Shown here piece by piece: positions 42,998 to 52,850 of a stretch of 64,000 nt of DNA. The position numbers and the translations under genes are program-made. Positions within the stretch are counted from its first letter, which is position 1. Every line of letters starts with the position of its first letter. The DNA is taken from positions 248,001 through 312,000 of the forward strand of contig NZ_JANHLK010000001.1 of the NCBI RefSeq assembly GCF_028682635.1, written 5' to 3'. Source of the stretch: Pseudomonas putida (lineage in GTDB: Bacteria; Pseudomonadota; Gammaproteobacteria; Pseudomonadales; Pseudomonadaceae). The notes under the pieces are model-generated. The model was not told where the DNA came from. It ran no database searches and saw only the letters and a list, made by a program, of their open reading frames with translations.

Positions 42998-44800
42998 CTA
43001 GTTGACCTGGTCGGCGATGCGCTGGGGCACCGGAATCTGGATTTCCAGCAACTGCTGGGCGAACGCCTTGCCCTGCGGATCGATCCGCAGGCTGGCCACG
43101 CCCCCGCCACCCAGGGCGTTTTCCAGGAGGAAATTGAGGCTGTGGGTGGCGGGCAAGTACCAACGCTCGACGCGCCCGTGGATCGGGTCGAGGACGTGGC
43201 TCATCCAGTCGACGATCACCTCCGGGGTCAGGGCTTCGGCGATCCACGGCAGGTACTGCGGGTCGCGGGCCATGACGCCGATGTTGCTGTGGTTGCCCTT
43301 GTCGCCCGAGCGGGCGACCGCGAGCTTGACCAGGGCGACGCTGGCGTCGGCCGGGCCCGAAGGCCTGGGTGGCTCGAACGGTACCGGCAAGTCGGCGCTG
43401 TCGAGCACATCGAGGGCGGGCAGGGCGCAGGGGTGGCGCTGGCCCATGAGATCAATGTCCAGCGTGCAGGCGTTTTTGTCGATCAGGAACGAAAACAAGC
43501 GGATCAGCGGATACACCGTCGGCCGGCCACCGACGATCCCGGTCAGCCCCGGCGCCATGCCGGTGGCGGCCTGGGCGATTTCCCGGGAGAACAGGATCAA
43601 CGCCTGTTTGTGCGGATGGCGCACCGCGAGCTTGATCACCACTTCGCGGCTGTCCTGGCGCTGGCCGTGGGGGCCGTAAGTGGCTTCGCTGCCAAGCAGT
43701 TCAATGTTCACCTCGCTGTAGGGCGCCCAGTCGCGCTGGCTGAACATCTGCGAGGTCTTGTTGATGATCGCTTCACTGACACGCCGGGCCTTGTCCACCG
43801 CATCGATCCCGGCGATCAGGCAACTGGCGGTGCAGCGAAAACCGTCCGGGTAGGTGGCGCTGACCTTGTACTGGGCGGTGGGCGGCAAGCCTTTTGCGCC
43901 GTGGACCCGGACTGCGTTTCGGCCTTGTTGCACGAGCCGGACCTGGGTGAAATCGCAGACCACGTCGGGCAGCAGGTAGGCCCGTGGGTCGCCGATTTCA
44001 TAGAGCATCTGTTCGCCCACGGTCAGGGGCGTGACCAATCCGCCGCTGCCTTCGGGCTTGCTGACGATGAACTGGCTGTCGGCGCTGACTTCGACGATGG
44101 GAAAGCCGATGTGCTCGTAGTCGGGCACATCGCGCCAATCGGTGAAATTGCCGCCGGTGCATTGCGCGCCGCATTCGATGATGTGCCCGGCCAGCGCCGC
44201 CTGGGCCAGTTTGTCGTAGTCGTGCCACGACCAGCCGAACTCATGCACCAGCGCGGCACTGACCACGGCGCTGTCGACCACGCGCCCGGTGATCACGATG
44301 TCCGCGCCCAGGCGCAGGGCTTCGACGATGCCCGGTGCGCCAAGGTAGGCGTTGGTCGAGACACACATTGGCGGCAGGGGGGCGCCGCTGAACATTTCAT
44401 GAATGCCCTGGCTGCCTAGCTGCTTGAATTGCGGTTGCAGGTCATCGCCCAGCAGGACGGCGATCTTCAGGGTGACGCCGGCCTTGTCGCAGGCCGCTTG
44501 CAGGGCCGCGGCACAGGCGTGCGGATTGACGCCGCCGGCATTGCTGATCACGCGGATCTTTTGTTCGGCGAGTTGGGAGAGCAGCGGCCCGAGGACTTCG
44601 ACGAAGTCAGTGGCGTATCCGGCCTGGGGATCTTTCATCCGCGCGCCCGCCATGATCGACAGGGTGATTTCGGCCAGGTAGTCGAAGACCAGGTAGTCCA
44701 GGTGCCCGCCTTCCACCAGTTGCGCGGCGGCGGTCGAGGTGTCGCCCCAGAAGGCGCTGGCGCAGCCGATGCGAATCGTTCTTGGCGCAATCAACTCCAT
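42998..44800 (-). CDS. atuA: Acyclic terpene utilisation protein AtuA
   Basis: A 600-residue protein of the AtuA family ([20 protein letters not shown] at the N-terminus, [38 protein letters not shown]). It is required for acyclic terpene growth, but the reaction is not established. ATG 44800 with GGAGG 5 nt upstream is clearly better than the extended frame. First gene of the atu operon, divergent from atuR. Confidence 0.94.
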   Translation of the reverse strand: MELIAPRTIRIGCASAFWGDTSTAAAQLVEGGHLDYLVFDYLAEITLSIMAGARMKDPQAGYATDFVEVLGPLLSQLAEQKIRVISNAGGVNPHACAAALQAACDKAGVTLKIAVLLGDDLQPQFKQLGSQGIHEMFSGAPLPPMCVSTNAYLGAPGIVEALRLGADIVITGRVVDSAVVSAALVHEFGWSWHDYDKLAQAALAGHIIECGAQCTGGNFTDWRDVPDYEHIGFPIVEVSADSQFIVSKPEGSGGLVTPLTVGEQMLYEIGDPRAYLLPDVVCDFTQVRLVQQGRNAVRVHGAKGLPPTAQYKVSATYPDGFRCTASCLIAGIDAVDKARRVSEAIINKTSQMFSQRDWAPYSEVNIELLGSEATYGPHGQRQDSREVVIKLAVRHPHKQALILFSREIAQAATGMAPGLTGIVGGRPTVYPLIRLFSFLIDKNACTLDIDLMGQRHPCALPALDVLDSADLPVPFEPPRPSGPADASVALVKLAVARSGDKGNHSNIGVMARDPQYLPWIAEALTPEVIVDWMSHVLDPIHGRVERWYLPATHSLNFLLENALGGGGVASLRIDPQGKAFAQQLLEIQIPVPQRIADQVN

Positions 44801-44831
44801 AACCACCTCCGGCAACAATGCTTCGAGACTA

Positions 44832-44847
44832 CCAAGCAAGCGCTTGG
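44832..44847. promoter_or_regulatory. AtuR operator 1
   Basis: CCAAGC-AAGC-GCTTGG, a 16-bp palindrome 32 nt upstream of atuA. AtuR is known to bind two inverted repeats in the atuA-atuR gap; this is one of two near-identical sites here. Confidence 0.8.
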
Positions 44848-44874
44848 TTTGTAAACGGCTGAACTATCTTCTGC

Positions 44875-44890
44875 CCGAGCGCTTGCTTGG
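44875..44890. promoter_or_regulatory. AtuR operator 2
   Basis: CCGAGCGCTTGCTTGG; its reverse complement differs from operator 1 at one base of 16. The centres of the two sites are 43 bp apart, about four helical turns, so two dimers would sit on one DNA face and cover both divergent promoters. Confidence 0.8.
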
Positions 44891-44978
44891 TCGTCGCCAG
44901 TTGCTTAAATTGCCAGCGCAACCCCAATGTTTTCGCGGGGAGCGCGGCATTGGACTGATCGACTGTAGGAGAGAACGG

Positions 44979-45602
44979 GTGGATGAGCAAAAAGCCTTGA
45001 GCGTCATGCGCGAGTTGGTCGACAGCGGGCAATTGACCGACCCCGACAGCGCCCGTGGCAAGTTGCTGCAAGTGGCGGCCCACCTGTTTCGCCACAAAGG
45101 CTATGAACGCACGACCGTGCGCGACCTGGCCGGTGCCGTGGGCATCCAGTCGGGGAGCATTTTTCATCACTTCAAGAGCAAGGACGAGATCCTGCGGGCG
45201 GTGATGGAGGAGACCATTCGCTACAACACCGCGTTGATGCGGGCGGCCATCGCCGAGACGGGCGACGTGCGCGAACGGGTGCTGGCGCTGATCCGCTGCG
45301 AATTGCAGTCGATCATGGGCGGCAGTGGCGAAGCCATGGCCGTGCTGGTGTACGAATGGCGATCGCTGTCCGAGGAGGGCCAGGCCCAGGTCCTGGCGCT
45401 ACGCGATATCTATGAAGACATCTGGCTGCAGGTGCTGGGTCAAGCCAAGAGCGCCGGTTTTATCCGCGGCGATGTGTTTATCACCCGGCGCTTCCTGACC
45501 GGGGCGCTGTCCTGGACCACCACCTGGTTTCGTGCCGGTGGCAGCATGAGCCTGGATCAACTGGCGGAGGAGGCCTTGATCCTGGTGCTGGAGGGCAAGT
45601 AA
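44979..45602 (+). CDS. atuR: TetR-family repressor AtuR
   Basis: A 207-residue TetR repressor. The helix-turn-helix is GYERTTVRDLAGAVGIQSGS followed by IFHHFKSKDEIL (about residues 40-73). GTG 44979 has AGGAG 7 nt upstream; the extended upstream frame crosses both operators and cannot be coding. It represses atuA-F until terpenoid CoA intermediates accumulate (known for P. aeruginosa AtuR). Confidence 0.92.
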   Translation: MDEQKALSVMRELVDSGQLTDPDSARGKLLQVAAHLFRHKGYERTTVRDLAGAVGIQSGSIFHHFKSKDEILRAVMEETIRYNTALMRAAIAETGDVRERVLALIRCELQSIMGGSGEAMAVLVYEWRSLSEEGQAQVLALRDIYEDIWLQVLGQAKSAGFIRGDVFITRRFLTGALSWTTTWFRAGGSMSLDQLAEEALILVLEGK

Positions 45603-45695
45603 GGCGGGTGTGCGTGTCGGCAGGAAACTGGCTAACTGGGCGAAACCGCCTAGCTTGAATGCATTGATGCAGTACTTCGGGAGTGGGTTGTTTTG

Positions 45696-46490
45696 ATGTC
45701 TTCGCCAATTCGGACGGCTTCGCGGTTTTTACTGGCGGTGGTCGCGGCGTTATCGGTTCTACCGACCCAGGCTGCACAACTGGTGCGCATCGGTGCCGCA
45801 CACTTTCCACCCTACACGGTGCGCCCTGAATCCGGGGCCGACACCGGCCTGTTGCCGCAACTGGTCGAGGCCCTCAACACCCTGCAAAGCGACTACCGGT
45901 TCGTGCTGGTACCCACCTCCATTCCCCGTCGTTTTGGCGATTTCAAGCAAGGCCGGGTGGACATGGCGATCTTCGAAAACCCCAATTGGGGCTGGAAGGA
46001 CATTCCCCACACCAGCGTCGACATGGGCCTGGAAGATGCCGAAATCTTCGTCGCCCAACGCCTGCCGGAGCGCCAGCAAAGTTACTTCAGCGACCTCAGC
46101 GGCAAGCGCCTGGCGTTGTTCAGCGGCTACCACTACGAGTTCGCCAACTTCAATGCCGACCCCAAGTATCTCGCCACTCACTACAACGCCACGTCGACCT
46201 ACTCCCATGACAGCAACCTGCTGATGGTGCTGCGTGGGCGCGCCGATGTCGCCCTGGTCACACGGTCCTACCTGAGCGACTACTTTCTGCGCAACCAGCA
46301 TGTCGCCAGCGAGTTGCTGGTATCCGAGCGCGTCGACCAGATCTATCACCACTACGCCATTCTGCGGCCGGCCGCGCCGATCAGCGGGGAGGCCTTCGGC
46401 AAGTTGCTGCAAGGGTTGCGGGACAATGGCCAGATGCTGAAGATTTTCGACCCCTACAAAATTGCGGTCTTGCCGGCGCCGGCTAACTGA
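45696..46490 (+). CDS. Periplasmic family-3 solute-binding protein, amino-acid-type
   Basis: A 264-residue protein with a Sec signal (residues 1-27, cleavage after TQA) and a PBP2-type fold: RIGAAHFPPYTVRPESG, GRVDMAIFENPNW, LRGRADVALVTRSYLSDYFL. No ABC transporter permease or ATPase gene is adjacent, so it may be an orphan receptor. ATG 45696 is used. The ribosome site is distant. Confidence 0.82.
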   Translation: MSSPIRTASRFLLAVVAALSVLPTQAAQLVRIGAAHFPPYTVRPESGADTGLLPQLVEALNTLQSDYRFVLVPTSIPRRFGDFKQGRVDMAIFENPNWGWKDIPHTSVDMGLEDAEIFVAQRLPERQQSYFSDLSGKRLALFSGYHYEFANFNADPKYLATHYNATSTYSHDSNLLMVLRGRADVALVTRSYLSDYFLRNQHVASELLVSERVDQIYHHYAILRPAAPISGEAFGKLLQGLRDNGQMLKIFDPYKIAVLPAPAN

Positions 46491-46517
46491 GCGGGGCACC
46501 GTAAGTCGTGTATCGCT

Positions 46518-46541
46518 TAAATTTTCCGGCTTGGCTCACGT
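46518..46541 (+). promoter_or_regulatory. PvdS (iron-starvation sigma) promoter
   Basis: TAAAT at 46518-46522, exactly 16 nt, CGT at 46539-46541: the IS-box arrangement TAAAT-N16-CGT used by PvdS in fluorescent pseudomonads. It lies 37 nt upstream of the acetyltransferase start codon. Confidence 0.65.
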
Positions 46542-46578
46542 CAAACGTTGACCTGTCGACGAATCGTGAGCCCGACCC

Positions 46579-47583
46579 ATGTCCAATCCGAATGTCCTGC
46601 CTTTACCAAACGGCAGCCGTCTCGTAGCCGATGAAACCGAAACCGGGCTGAGCCTGAGCCTTGAAGGCCAGTCGCTGATCCAGCTACACCTGACTCGCGC
46701 GCCCGAGTTGCTGCTGCAATTGCACGAGGGCGCTCCACGCCCCGACAGCCGGGCCATCTGGGCCGCGTGTTACTGGTTGTTCGCCCGTGACCCTGCTTGC
46801 CAGCGACTGGTCTGGCAACTCGATGAAGCGCCACCTGAAGCGTTGCTCAGCGCATTGCTGGTGTCTACCGAAACGGTCGGCCAGTTCCGTTGCGAACGCA
46901 CGCTGTTCTGGCAGTTGCCGCAGCCGTGGCTGGGTCAGTCGCTGACGGGCTGTTACCCACAGCAGAGGGTATTCAGCGGCGGCAAGCGTCACCCGTTGCG
47001 CCCACCGAAGCCACGGGGCGAGGTGTATCGGCGTTTCGATGCCAGGCTGGGGGCCTGGATTTCCCTGCGTACGGTGGACATCGACGAGGATCTTGCGCGT
47101 TTCAATCGCTGGCAGAACAGCCCTCGAGTGGCGAATTTCTGGCAGGAGCAGGGCAGTCTCGAACAGCATCGAGAGTACCTGGGCAAACTCCAGGACGATC
47201 CCCATACCCTGACCTTGATCGGTTGTTTCGACGATCAGCCCTTTGCCTACTTCGAAGCGTATTGGGCCAAGGAAGACCGCATCGCGCCGTTCTACGAGGC
47301 AGGTGATCACGACCGTGGCATTCATATGCTGGTGGGGGAAGAAAATCATCGTGGGCCGCACAAGGTAGCGAGCTGGCTGTCGGCGTTGGTGCACTACCTG
47401 TTTCTCGACGATCCACGTACCCAACGGGTCGTCGCCGAGCCCCGTGCCGACAACGCGAAGATGATCGGGCACATGCAAGGACAGGGATTTTACTGCGAGA
47501 AGGAATTCGACTTTCCACACAAGCGCGCAGCGTTAATGGCGCTGGGGCGCGAGCGGTTCTTCGATCGCTGCTCGTTGACCTGA
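46579..47583 (+). CDS. GNAT acetyltransferase of the IucB/PvdYII siderophore type
   Basis: A 334-residue protein. The C-terminal half (about 165-330) is the IucB/RhbD-like acyltransferase domain: RFNRWQNSPRVANFWQEQG, FDDQPFAYFEAYWAKED, HMLVGEENHRGPHKVASWL and RVVAEPRADNAKMIGHMQGQ. These enzymes acetylate hydroxylated lysine or ornithine in siderophores; PvdYII does this for N5-hydroxyornithine in pyoverdine. The PvdS-type box just upstream supports an iron-starvation role here, although no other pyoverdine gene is in the window. Substrate is inferred. Confidence 0.85.
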   Translation: MSNPNVLPLPNGSRLVADETETGLSLSLEGQSLIQLHLTRAPELLLQLHEGAPRPDSRAIWAACYWLFARDPACQRLVWQLDEAPPEALLSALLVSTETVGQFRCERTLFWQLPQPWLGQSLTGCYPQQRVFSGGKRHPLRPPKPRGEVYRRFDARLGAWISLRTVDIDEDLARFNRWQNSPRVANFWQEQGSLEQHREYLGKLQDDPHTLTLIGCFDDQPFAYFEAYWAKEDRIAPFYEAGDHDRGIHMLVGEENHRGPHKVASWLSALVHYLFLDDPRTQRVVAEPRADNAKMIGHMQGQGFYCEKEFDFPHKRAALMALGRERFFDRCSLT

Positions 47584-47600
47584 ACCGGGAGTATCGGCAG

Positions 47601-47639
47601 AAAATCGTCCGAATGCCGCGAAGGACTTCGGACGATTTT
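47601..47639. terminator. Bidirectional intrinsic terminator
   Basis: A 13-bp perfect inverted repeat AAAATCGTCCGAA / TTCGGACGATTTT (47601-47613 and 47627-47639), between the convergent acetyltransferase and DUF2897 genes. Confidence 0.9.
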
Positions 47640-47643
47640 GCAG

Positions 47644-47811
47644 CTAGCGGTCCTGCGCTTCCTTGGCGTCCATTTCCGCATTGCGTTCGGCGACGCGTTT
47701 GCGCTGTTCATCGGTCAGCTCAACCTTGTGGGCGGTGTCACGCAGCATCATCAGACCGCCAACGATAGAGCCAATGGCAACTATCAGAATCAACCAGGCA
47801 TACCAGGGCAT
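47644..47811 (-). CDS. DUF2897 small membrane protein
   Basis: A 55-residue protein with one N-terminal transmembrane helix (WYAWLILIVAIGSIVGGLMM) and a charged cytoplasmic tail (VELTDEQRKRVAERNAEMDA). This is the standard length and layout of Pseudomonas DUF2897. GGAGG lies 4 nt before ATG 47811. Function unknown. Confidence 0.9.
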   Translation of the reverse strand: MPWYAWLILIVAIGSIVGGLMMLRDTAHKVELTDEQRKRVAERNAEMDAKEAQDR

Positions 47812-47942
47812 GGGACCTCCTTGAAAGCCGGTCGGCGGGCGAGGGTTTCGCTTGCCGAACGTGCATACCACTTTGAGCGATTGGATTTCGCAGTGGTTCC
47901 ATTCTATGCCTGTTTCACACCTGCGATGTTGCCTGTCATGCC

Positions 47943-48030
47943 GCCATCGCGAGCAAGCTCGCTCCCACAGGGTTTTTGCAGTGTCTGGGTGAACGCATTC
48001 CCCCTGTGGGAGCGGGCTTGCTCGCGAAGG
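47943..48030. repeat. REP pair, GCGAGC...GCTCGC core
   Basis: Inverted REP units: GCCATCGCGAGCAAGCTCGC with CTCCCACAGG at the left, and CCTGTGGGAGCGGGCTTGCT with CGCGAAG at the right, 5' of the kdp promoter. Confidence 0.88.
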
Positions 48031-48071
48031 GGCCAGCCAGAACAACGCTGTAACCAAGCCATAAACCCAGT

Positions 48072-48095
48072 CTTTACGCTTTCTTTATACCCCGC
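48072..48095 (+). promoter_or_regulatory. Candidate KdpE binding site / kdp promoter element
   Basis: The segment TTTACGCTTTCTTTATACC followed by CCGC closely resembles the E. coli KdpE site (T-rich TTTATA...TTTACA followed by CCCCGC). It lies about 90 nt upstream of kdpF. Match judged by eye. Confidence 0.55.
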
Positions 48096-48180
48096 GCGCA
48101 CCCTCGCTCTCGTTCCTTTACAGGCTCCCTGCCGACAATACCTCCACACGCGGCAATACGCCGTAACACGGAGAACTTCC

Positions 48181-48270
48181 ATGAGCGTTCTGGACGGAGT
48201 GTCACTGCTGCTGGCAGTGGGACTGTTCATTTATCTGTTGGTTGCGCTGTTGCGCGCAGACCGGAACTAG
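48181..48270 (+). CDS. kdpF: KdpF, small subunit of K+-transporting ATPase
   Basis: A 29-residue peptide with a single transmembrane helix (GVSLLLAVGLFIYLLVALL) and the tail RADRN, the usual KdpF form. GGAG is 7 nt before ATG. The stop codon sits in the ribosome site of kdpA. Confidence 0.9.
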   Translation: MSVLDGVSLLLAVGLFIYLLVALLRADRN

Positions 48271-48278
48271 GAGCGGCT

Positions 48279-49973
48279 ATGCACAGTTATGACTATTGGC
48301 TGATCCTGGCGTTTTTCGCGCTGGTTTTGGTCCCGGCACCGTTCCTGGGGCGGTTCTACTACCGGGTCATGGAAGGCCAGCGCACCTGGCTGACACCCAT
48401 CCTTGGTCCGGTGGAACGCGGTTGTTATCGTCTGGCCGGCGTCGATCCCCAGGTTGAACAGAGCTGGCAGAAGTACACCCTGGCCTTGCTCGCCTTTAAC
48501 CTCGCGGGTTTCCTGTTGCTGTTCGCAATCCTGCTGTTCCAGGGCCACTTGCCGCTGAACCCGCAAAACCTGCCCGGCCAGGAGTGGACGCTGGCGTTCA
48601 ACACCGCCGTCAGCTTCATGACCAACACCAACTGGCAGGGCTACAGCGGCGAAGCATCCCTGAGCTACCTGAGCCAGATGGTCGGCCTCACCGTGCAGAA
48701 CTTCGTCAGCGCCGCCACCGGCCTGGCGGTACTGGTAGCGCTGTGCCGCGGCATCGGTCGCAAATCCACGGCGTCGCTGGGCAACTTCTGGGTCGACATG
48801 ACTCGCGCCACCCTCTACGGCCTGCTGCCACTGTGCCTGCTGCTGGCGCTGTTCCTGGTCTGGCAGGGCGTGCCGCAAACCTTCGCGCAGTACGTCAATG
48901 CGCTGACGATGCAGGGTGTCGATCAGGTCATCCCACTGGGGCCGGCCGCGAGCCAGATTGCGATCAAGCAACTGGGCACCAACGGTGGTGGCTTCTTCGG
49001 CGTCAACTCGGCGCATCCGTTCGAGAACCCGACGGCCTGGAGCAACCTGTTCGAAGTGGCGTCGATCATCCTGATTCCGGTCGCGCTGGTGTTCACCTTC
49101 GGCCATTACGTCAAGGACCTGCGCCAGAGCCGCGCGATCATTGCCTGCATGCTCGCCCTGTTCCTGATCGGCGGCGCGACCTCGCTGTGGGCCGAGTACC
49201 AGCCCAACCCGAGCCTGGCCAACGTCGCCGTCGAACAGACCGCACCGCTGGAGGGCAAGGAGGCACGTTTCGGTACCACCGCCACGGTGCTGTGGTCGGT
49301 GACCACCACGGCGGCCTCGAACGGATCGGTCAATGGCATGCATGACAGCCTCAACCCGCTCAGCGGCATGGTCGCGCTGGTCAACATGATGGTCGGCGAA
49401 GTGATCTTCGGCGGCGTCGGTGCCGGCCTCTACGGCATGTTGCTCAACGTGCTGATCGCAGTGTTCCTCGCCGGCCTGATGATCGGCCGGACCCCGGAAT
49501 ACCTCGGTAAAAAACTGCAGGCCCGCGAGGTGCAACTGTTGGTGGTGACCCTGCTGGTCATGCCGATCGGCGTGCTGGTCCTCAGTGCGATTGCCGCCAG
49601 CCTGCCAGGGCCCGTGGCCTCGGTGAGCAACCCCGGCGCCCATGGGTTTAGCCAATTGCTCTACGCCTACACCTCGGCCAGTGCCAACAACGGTTCGGCG
49701 TTCGCTGGCTTCGGCGCCAATACGGCGTACCACAACCTGATGCTGGGCCTGGGCATGTTGATCGGTCGCTTCGGCTACATCCTGCCGGTGCTGGCCCTGG
49801 CCGGCAGCCTGGCGATGAAGAAGACCGCACCGATCGGCCAGAACAGCTTCCCGACCCACGGTCCGCTGTTCGTGACCTTGCTGACCGTGACCATCTTGCT
49901 GGTGGGTGGTTTGACCTTCCTGCCGACGCTGGCGCTGGGTCCGATTGCTGAACATCTGAGCATGGGCTTCTAA
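48279..49973 (+). CDS. kdpA: Potassium-transporting ATPase subunit A
   Basis: A 564-residue, ten-helix potassium channel-like subunit. Four selectivity-filter repeats are visible: [47 protein letters not shown] and [12 protein letters not shown]. It binds K+ in the KdpFABC pump. Confidence 0.96.
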   Translation: MHSYDYWLILAFFALVLVPAPFLGRFYYRVMEGQRTWLTPILGPVERGCYRLAGVDPQVEQSWQKYTLALLAFNLAGFLLLFAILLFQGHLPLNPQNLPGQEWTLAFNTAVSFMTNTNWQGYSGEASLSYLSQMVGLTVQNFVSAATGLAVLVALCRGIGRKSTASLGNFWVDMTRATLYGLLPLCLLLALFLVWQGVPQTFAQYVNALTMQGVDQVIPLGPAASQIAIKQLGTNGGGFFGVNSAHPFENPTAWSNLFEVASIILIPVALVFTFGHYVKDLRQSRAIIACMLALFLIGGATSLWAEYQPNPSLANVAVEQTAPLEGKEARFGTTATVLWSVTTTAASNGSVNGMHDSLNPLSGMVALVNMMVGEVIFGGVGAGLYGMLLNVLIAVFLAGLMIGRTPEYLGKKLQAREVQLLVVTLLVMPIGVLVLSAIAASLPGPVASVSNPGAHGFSQLLYAYTSASANNGSAFAGFGANTAYHNLMLGLGMLIGRFGYILPVLALAGSLAMKKTAPIGQNSFPTHGPLFVTLLTVTILLVGGLTFLPTLALGPIAEHLSMGF

Positions 49974-49983
49974 GGAATCCATC

Positions 49984-52041
49984 ATGAATATGCCTGTAAG
50001 CAAAACCGCCGTCGTCAAGGCGCCGGAACAACCAAAAACCGCTATCTCGGCCCTCTGGCGCCCGGCGCTGGTGCAAGCGTTCGTCAAGCTCGACCCACGG
50101 CAATTGCAGCGTGCGCCGGTGATGCTGGTGGTCGAACTGACGGCGATCCTGACCACCGTGCTGTGCTTCATTCCCGACACGGCGGTGCCGACCTTCGTCG
50201 CCGCGCAGATTGCCCTGTGGCTGTGGTTCACCGTGCTGTTCGCCAACTTCGCCGAGGCCCTGGCCGAAGGTCGCGGCAAGGCCCGCGCCGACAGCCTCAA
50301 GGCCGGTAGCGAAGGCTTGAGCGCCCGACGCAGGACCAGCAACGGCAGCTTTCAAGTAGTGCCAGCCGCCAACCTGCGCAAGGGCGATGTGGTGCGCGTC
50401 GAAGCGGGGGAGATGATCCCCGGCGACGGCGAGGTGATCGAAGGCATCGCGGCGGTCAACGAAGCGGCGATCACCGGTGAATCGGCGCCGGTGATTCGTG
50501 AGTCCGGTGGCGACCGCTCGGCCGTGACCGGCAACACCCGCCTGGTGTCTGACTGGCTGCTGGTGAAGATCACCGCCAATCCCGGCGAGTCGACCCTGGA
50601 TCGCATGATCGCCCTGGTCGAAGGCGCCAAGCGCCAGAAAACCCCGAACGAAGTGGCGCTGGACATCCTGTTGATCGGCCTGACCCTGATCTTCCTGCTG
50701 GTGGTGGTTACCCTGCAGCCGTTCGCCCACTTCGCCAATGGCAGCCTGCCGCTGGTGTTCCTGGTGGCCTTGCTGGTCACGCTGATCCCGACCACCATCG
50801 GCGGCCTGTTGTCCGCCATCGGTATCGCCGGCATGGACCGCCTGGTGCGCCTGAACGTGATCGCCAAGTCCGGTCGCGCCGTGGAGGCGGCGGGGGACGT
50901 GCACGTCCTGCTGCTGGACAAGACCGGCACCATCACCTTCGGCAACCGTCGTTGCTCGGCGGTGTATGCCGCGCCGGGTGTGAGTAGCAAGGAACTGGCC
51001 GAGGGTGCGTTGTTCGCGTCCCTGGCCGACGACACCGCTGAAGGCAAGTCCATCGTCGAGTACTTGCGCGGCCTTCATCCGCAGGCCGAGCCGTCCGCTG
51101 AACTGCTGACAGCCGTACCGTTCAGCGCCGAAACCCGCCTGTCCGGTGTCGACTATCAGGGTCGCGTGTATCGCAAGGGTGCGGTGGATTCGTTGCTGGC
51201 GTTCGTGGGCCTCAAGCGCGCTGAACTGGCGCCGGCGCTGTCCCGTGAAATCGACAAGATCGCCCAGAGCGGCGGCACCCCGTTGCTGGTCTGTGCCGAC
51301 GGCAAACTGCTCGGCGCGATCCACCTCAAGGACGTGGTCAAGCCGGGCATCCGCGAGCGTTTCGCCGAGCTGCGCAAACTGGGGATCCGCACGGTCATGG
51401 TCACCGGCGACAACCCGCTGACCGCCGCGGCGATTGCCGCTGAAGCGGGCGTTGACGACGTGTTGGCCGAAGCCACGCCGGAGAAAAAACTGGCGCGCAT
51501 CCGCCACGAGCAAAACGACGGGCGCCTAGTGGCCATGTGTGGCGACGGTGCCAACGACGCCCCGGCCCTGGCCCAGGCGGACGTGGGCATGGCGATGAAC
51601 GACGGCACCCAGGCGGCGCGCGAAGCGGCGAACATGGTCGACCTCGACAGCGACCCGACCAAGCTGCTGGACGTGGTGCAGATCGGCAAGGAACTGCTGG
51701 TGACCCGCGGCGCGCTGACGACCTTTTCCATCGCCAACGACGTGGCCAAGTACTTCGCCATCCTGCCGGCCCTGTTCGCCGCGATCTACCCGCAACTGGG
51801 CGTGTTGAACGTCATGCAGCTGCACAGCCCGCAGAGCGCGATTCTCTCGGCGATCGTGTTCAACGCCCTGATCATCGTGGTGCTGATTCCGTTGGCGCTG
51901 CGTGGTGTGCGGGTACAGGCGGCGAGTGCGGCGGCGTTGTTGCGACGCAATCTGCTGATCTATGGGCTTGGCGGGATTGTCGTGCCGTTTGTGGGAATCA
52001 AGGCGATCGACATGTTGTTGACGGCGTTGCATCTGGTTTGA
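49984..52041 (+). CDS. kdpB: Potassium-transporting ATPase ATP-binding subunit B
   Basis: A 685-residue P-type ATPase. The phosphorylated Asp is in [13 protein letters not shown], the actuator domain has [20 protein letters not shown], and the hinge [20 protein letters not shown]. Starts 10 nt after kdpA. The gap to kdpC is unusually long, 143 nt, because of a REP pair. Confidence 0.96.
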   Translation: MNMPVSKTAVVKAPEQPKTAISALWRPALVQAFVKLDPRQLQRAPVMLVVELTAILTTVLCFIPDTAVPTFVAAQIALWLWFTVLFANFAEALAEGRGKARADSLKAGSEGLSARRRTSNGSFQVVPAANLRKGDVVRVEAGEMIPGDGEVIEGIAAVNEAAITGESAPVIRESGGDRSAVTGNTRLVSDWLLVKITANPGESTLDRMIALVEGAKRQKTPNEVALDILLIGLTLIFLLVVVTLQPFAHFANGSLPLVFLVALLVTLIPTTIGGLLSAIGIAGMDRLVRLNVIAKSGRAVEAAGDVHVLLLDKTGTITFGNRRCSAVYAAPGVSSKELAEGALFASLADDTAEGKSIVEYLRGLHPQAEPSAELLTAVPFSAETRLSGVDYQGRVYRKGAVDSLLAFVGLKRAELAPALSREIDKIAQSGGTPLLVCADGKLLGAIHLKDVVKPGIRERFAELRKLGIRTVMVTGDNPLTAAAIAAEAGVDDVLAEATPEKKLARIRHEQNDGRLVAMCGDGANDAPALAQADVGMAMNDGTQAAREAANMVDLDSDPTKLLDVVQIGKELLVTRGALTTFSIANDVAKYFAILPALFAAIYPQLGVLNVMQLHSPQSAILSAIVFNALIIVVLIPLALRGVRVQAASAAALLRRNLLIYGLGGIVVPFVGIKAIDMLLTALHLV

Positions 52042-52054
52042 AACAACATCCCCT

Positions 52055-52157
52055 CTGTAGGAGCTAGCTTGCTAGCGATGGGCGTTAACGATGACGCGTT
52101 CCGTCTGGATGAACGCGGCGCCCTCCGGTTCTTCGCGAGCAAGCTCGCTCCTACAGG
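52055..52157. repeat. REPIN between kdpB and kdpC
   Basis: Inverted REP units (TGTAGGAGCTAGCTTGCTAG on the left; GCGAGCAAGCTCGCTCCTAC on the right) around a spacer. The spacer is homologous, in reverse orientation, to that of the REPIN at 58769-58870. It splits an operon that is normally compact. Confidence 0.9.
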
Positions 52158-52184
52158 TTTTTGTGTGAATTCGAGGATTTTGAA

Positions 52185-52691
52185 ATGTCCACAATGATAC
52201 GCCCGGCCCTGAGCCTGCTGGTCCTGATGACCCTGATCACCGGCGTCGCCTATCCCCTGGTGGTCACCGGCGTGGCCCAGGTCGCCTTCCCGGACCAGGC
52301 CAATGGCAGTCTGGTGCGCGATGCCGACGGCAAGGTTCGCGGCTCAACGCTGATCGCCCAGGATTTCGTCGGCGACGCCTGGTTCCACCCACGGCCATCG
52401 GCCGGTGCCTTTGCCACCGTGTCGAGCAGCGCCAGCAACCTGTCGCCGAGCAACCCGGCCCTGGCCACCCGGGTGATCGACGATGCCAACAAACTCCAGG
52501 TCCCAGGGCAGGGGCCGGTACCGCTGGCAATGCTCACCACCTCCGGCAGCGGCCTCGATCCGCACTTGCCACCGGCCGCGATTGCCTATCAACTGGCGCG
52601 TGTCGCGGCAGCGCGCAATCTGCCGGTGGCGACCCTGCAGAATCTGTTGGATGCGCACATCGAGCAGCCATTGGTGGGCCACCCGTGGTGA
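52185..52691 (+). CDS. kdpC: Potassium-transporting ATPase subunit C
   Basis: A 168-residue subunit with one N-terminal transmembrane helix ([20 protein letters not shown]) and the conserved periplasmic signature [18 protein letters not shown] and [23 protein letters not shown] 52185 has GAGGA 7 nt upstream; ATG 52194 is an alternative. Confidence 0.95.
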   Translation: MSTMIRPALSLLVLMTLITGVAYPLVVTGVAQVAFPDQANGSLVRDADGKVRGSTLIAQDFVGDAWFHPRPSAGAFATVSSSASNLSPSNPALATRVIDDANKLQVPGQGPVPLAMLTTSGSGLDPHLPPAAIAYQLARVAAARNLPVATLQNLLDAHIEQPLVGHPW

Positions 52692-52731
52692 ATGTGCTTG
52701 AGTTGAATCAGGCGCTGGAAAAGCTCTAAAT

Positions 52732-52810
52732 CAAAAGATCGCAGCCTTCGGCAGCTCCTACAGGTGTCCGCCGATCCCCTGTAGGAGCTGCCGCAGGCTG
52801 CGATCTTTTG
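52732..52810. repeat. Large inverted repeat / REP pair between kdpC and kdpD
   Basis: The arm starting CAAAAGATCGCAGCC and its complement ending GGCTGCGATCTTTTG enclose two TAGGAGCTGCC REP cores. A different REP family (GCTGCGATC type) from the others. The stem plus T-run may attenuate transcription into kdpDE. Confidence 0.88.
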
Positions 52811-52850
52811 AGGCCACACCCAAATCCGAAATCGAACAAGGCAAAGACAA

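Larger units (their letters stand above)
47812..48180. other. Intergenic region upstream of kdpFABC
   Basis: There are 369 nt without a gene. It holds a REP pair (47943-48030) and, closer to kdpF, the KdpE-like site at 48072. No other coding signal. Confidence 0.6.

Noticed and set aside
44739-44978. N-terminal extension of atuR and the overlapping extension of atuA
   Set aside because: The extended frame covers both AtuR operators and the divergent promoters; strong ribosome sites exist at GTG 44979 and ATG 44800.
48267-51513. Two very long minus-strand frames (691 and 621 codons) opposite kdpA and kdpB
   Set aside because: Low-complexity Gln/His/Arg/Gly-rich translations mirror kdp coding; KdpA and KdpB signatures on the plus strand are unambiguous.
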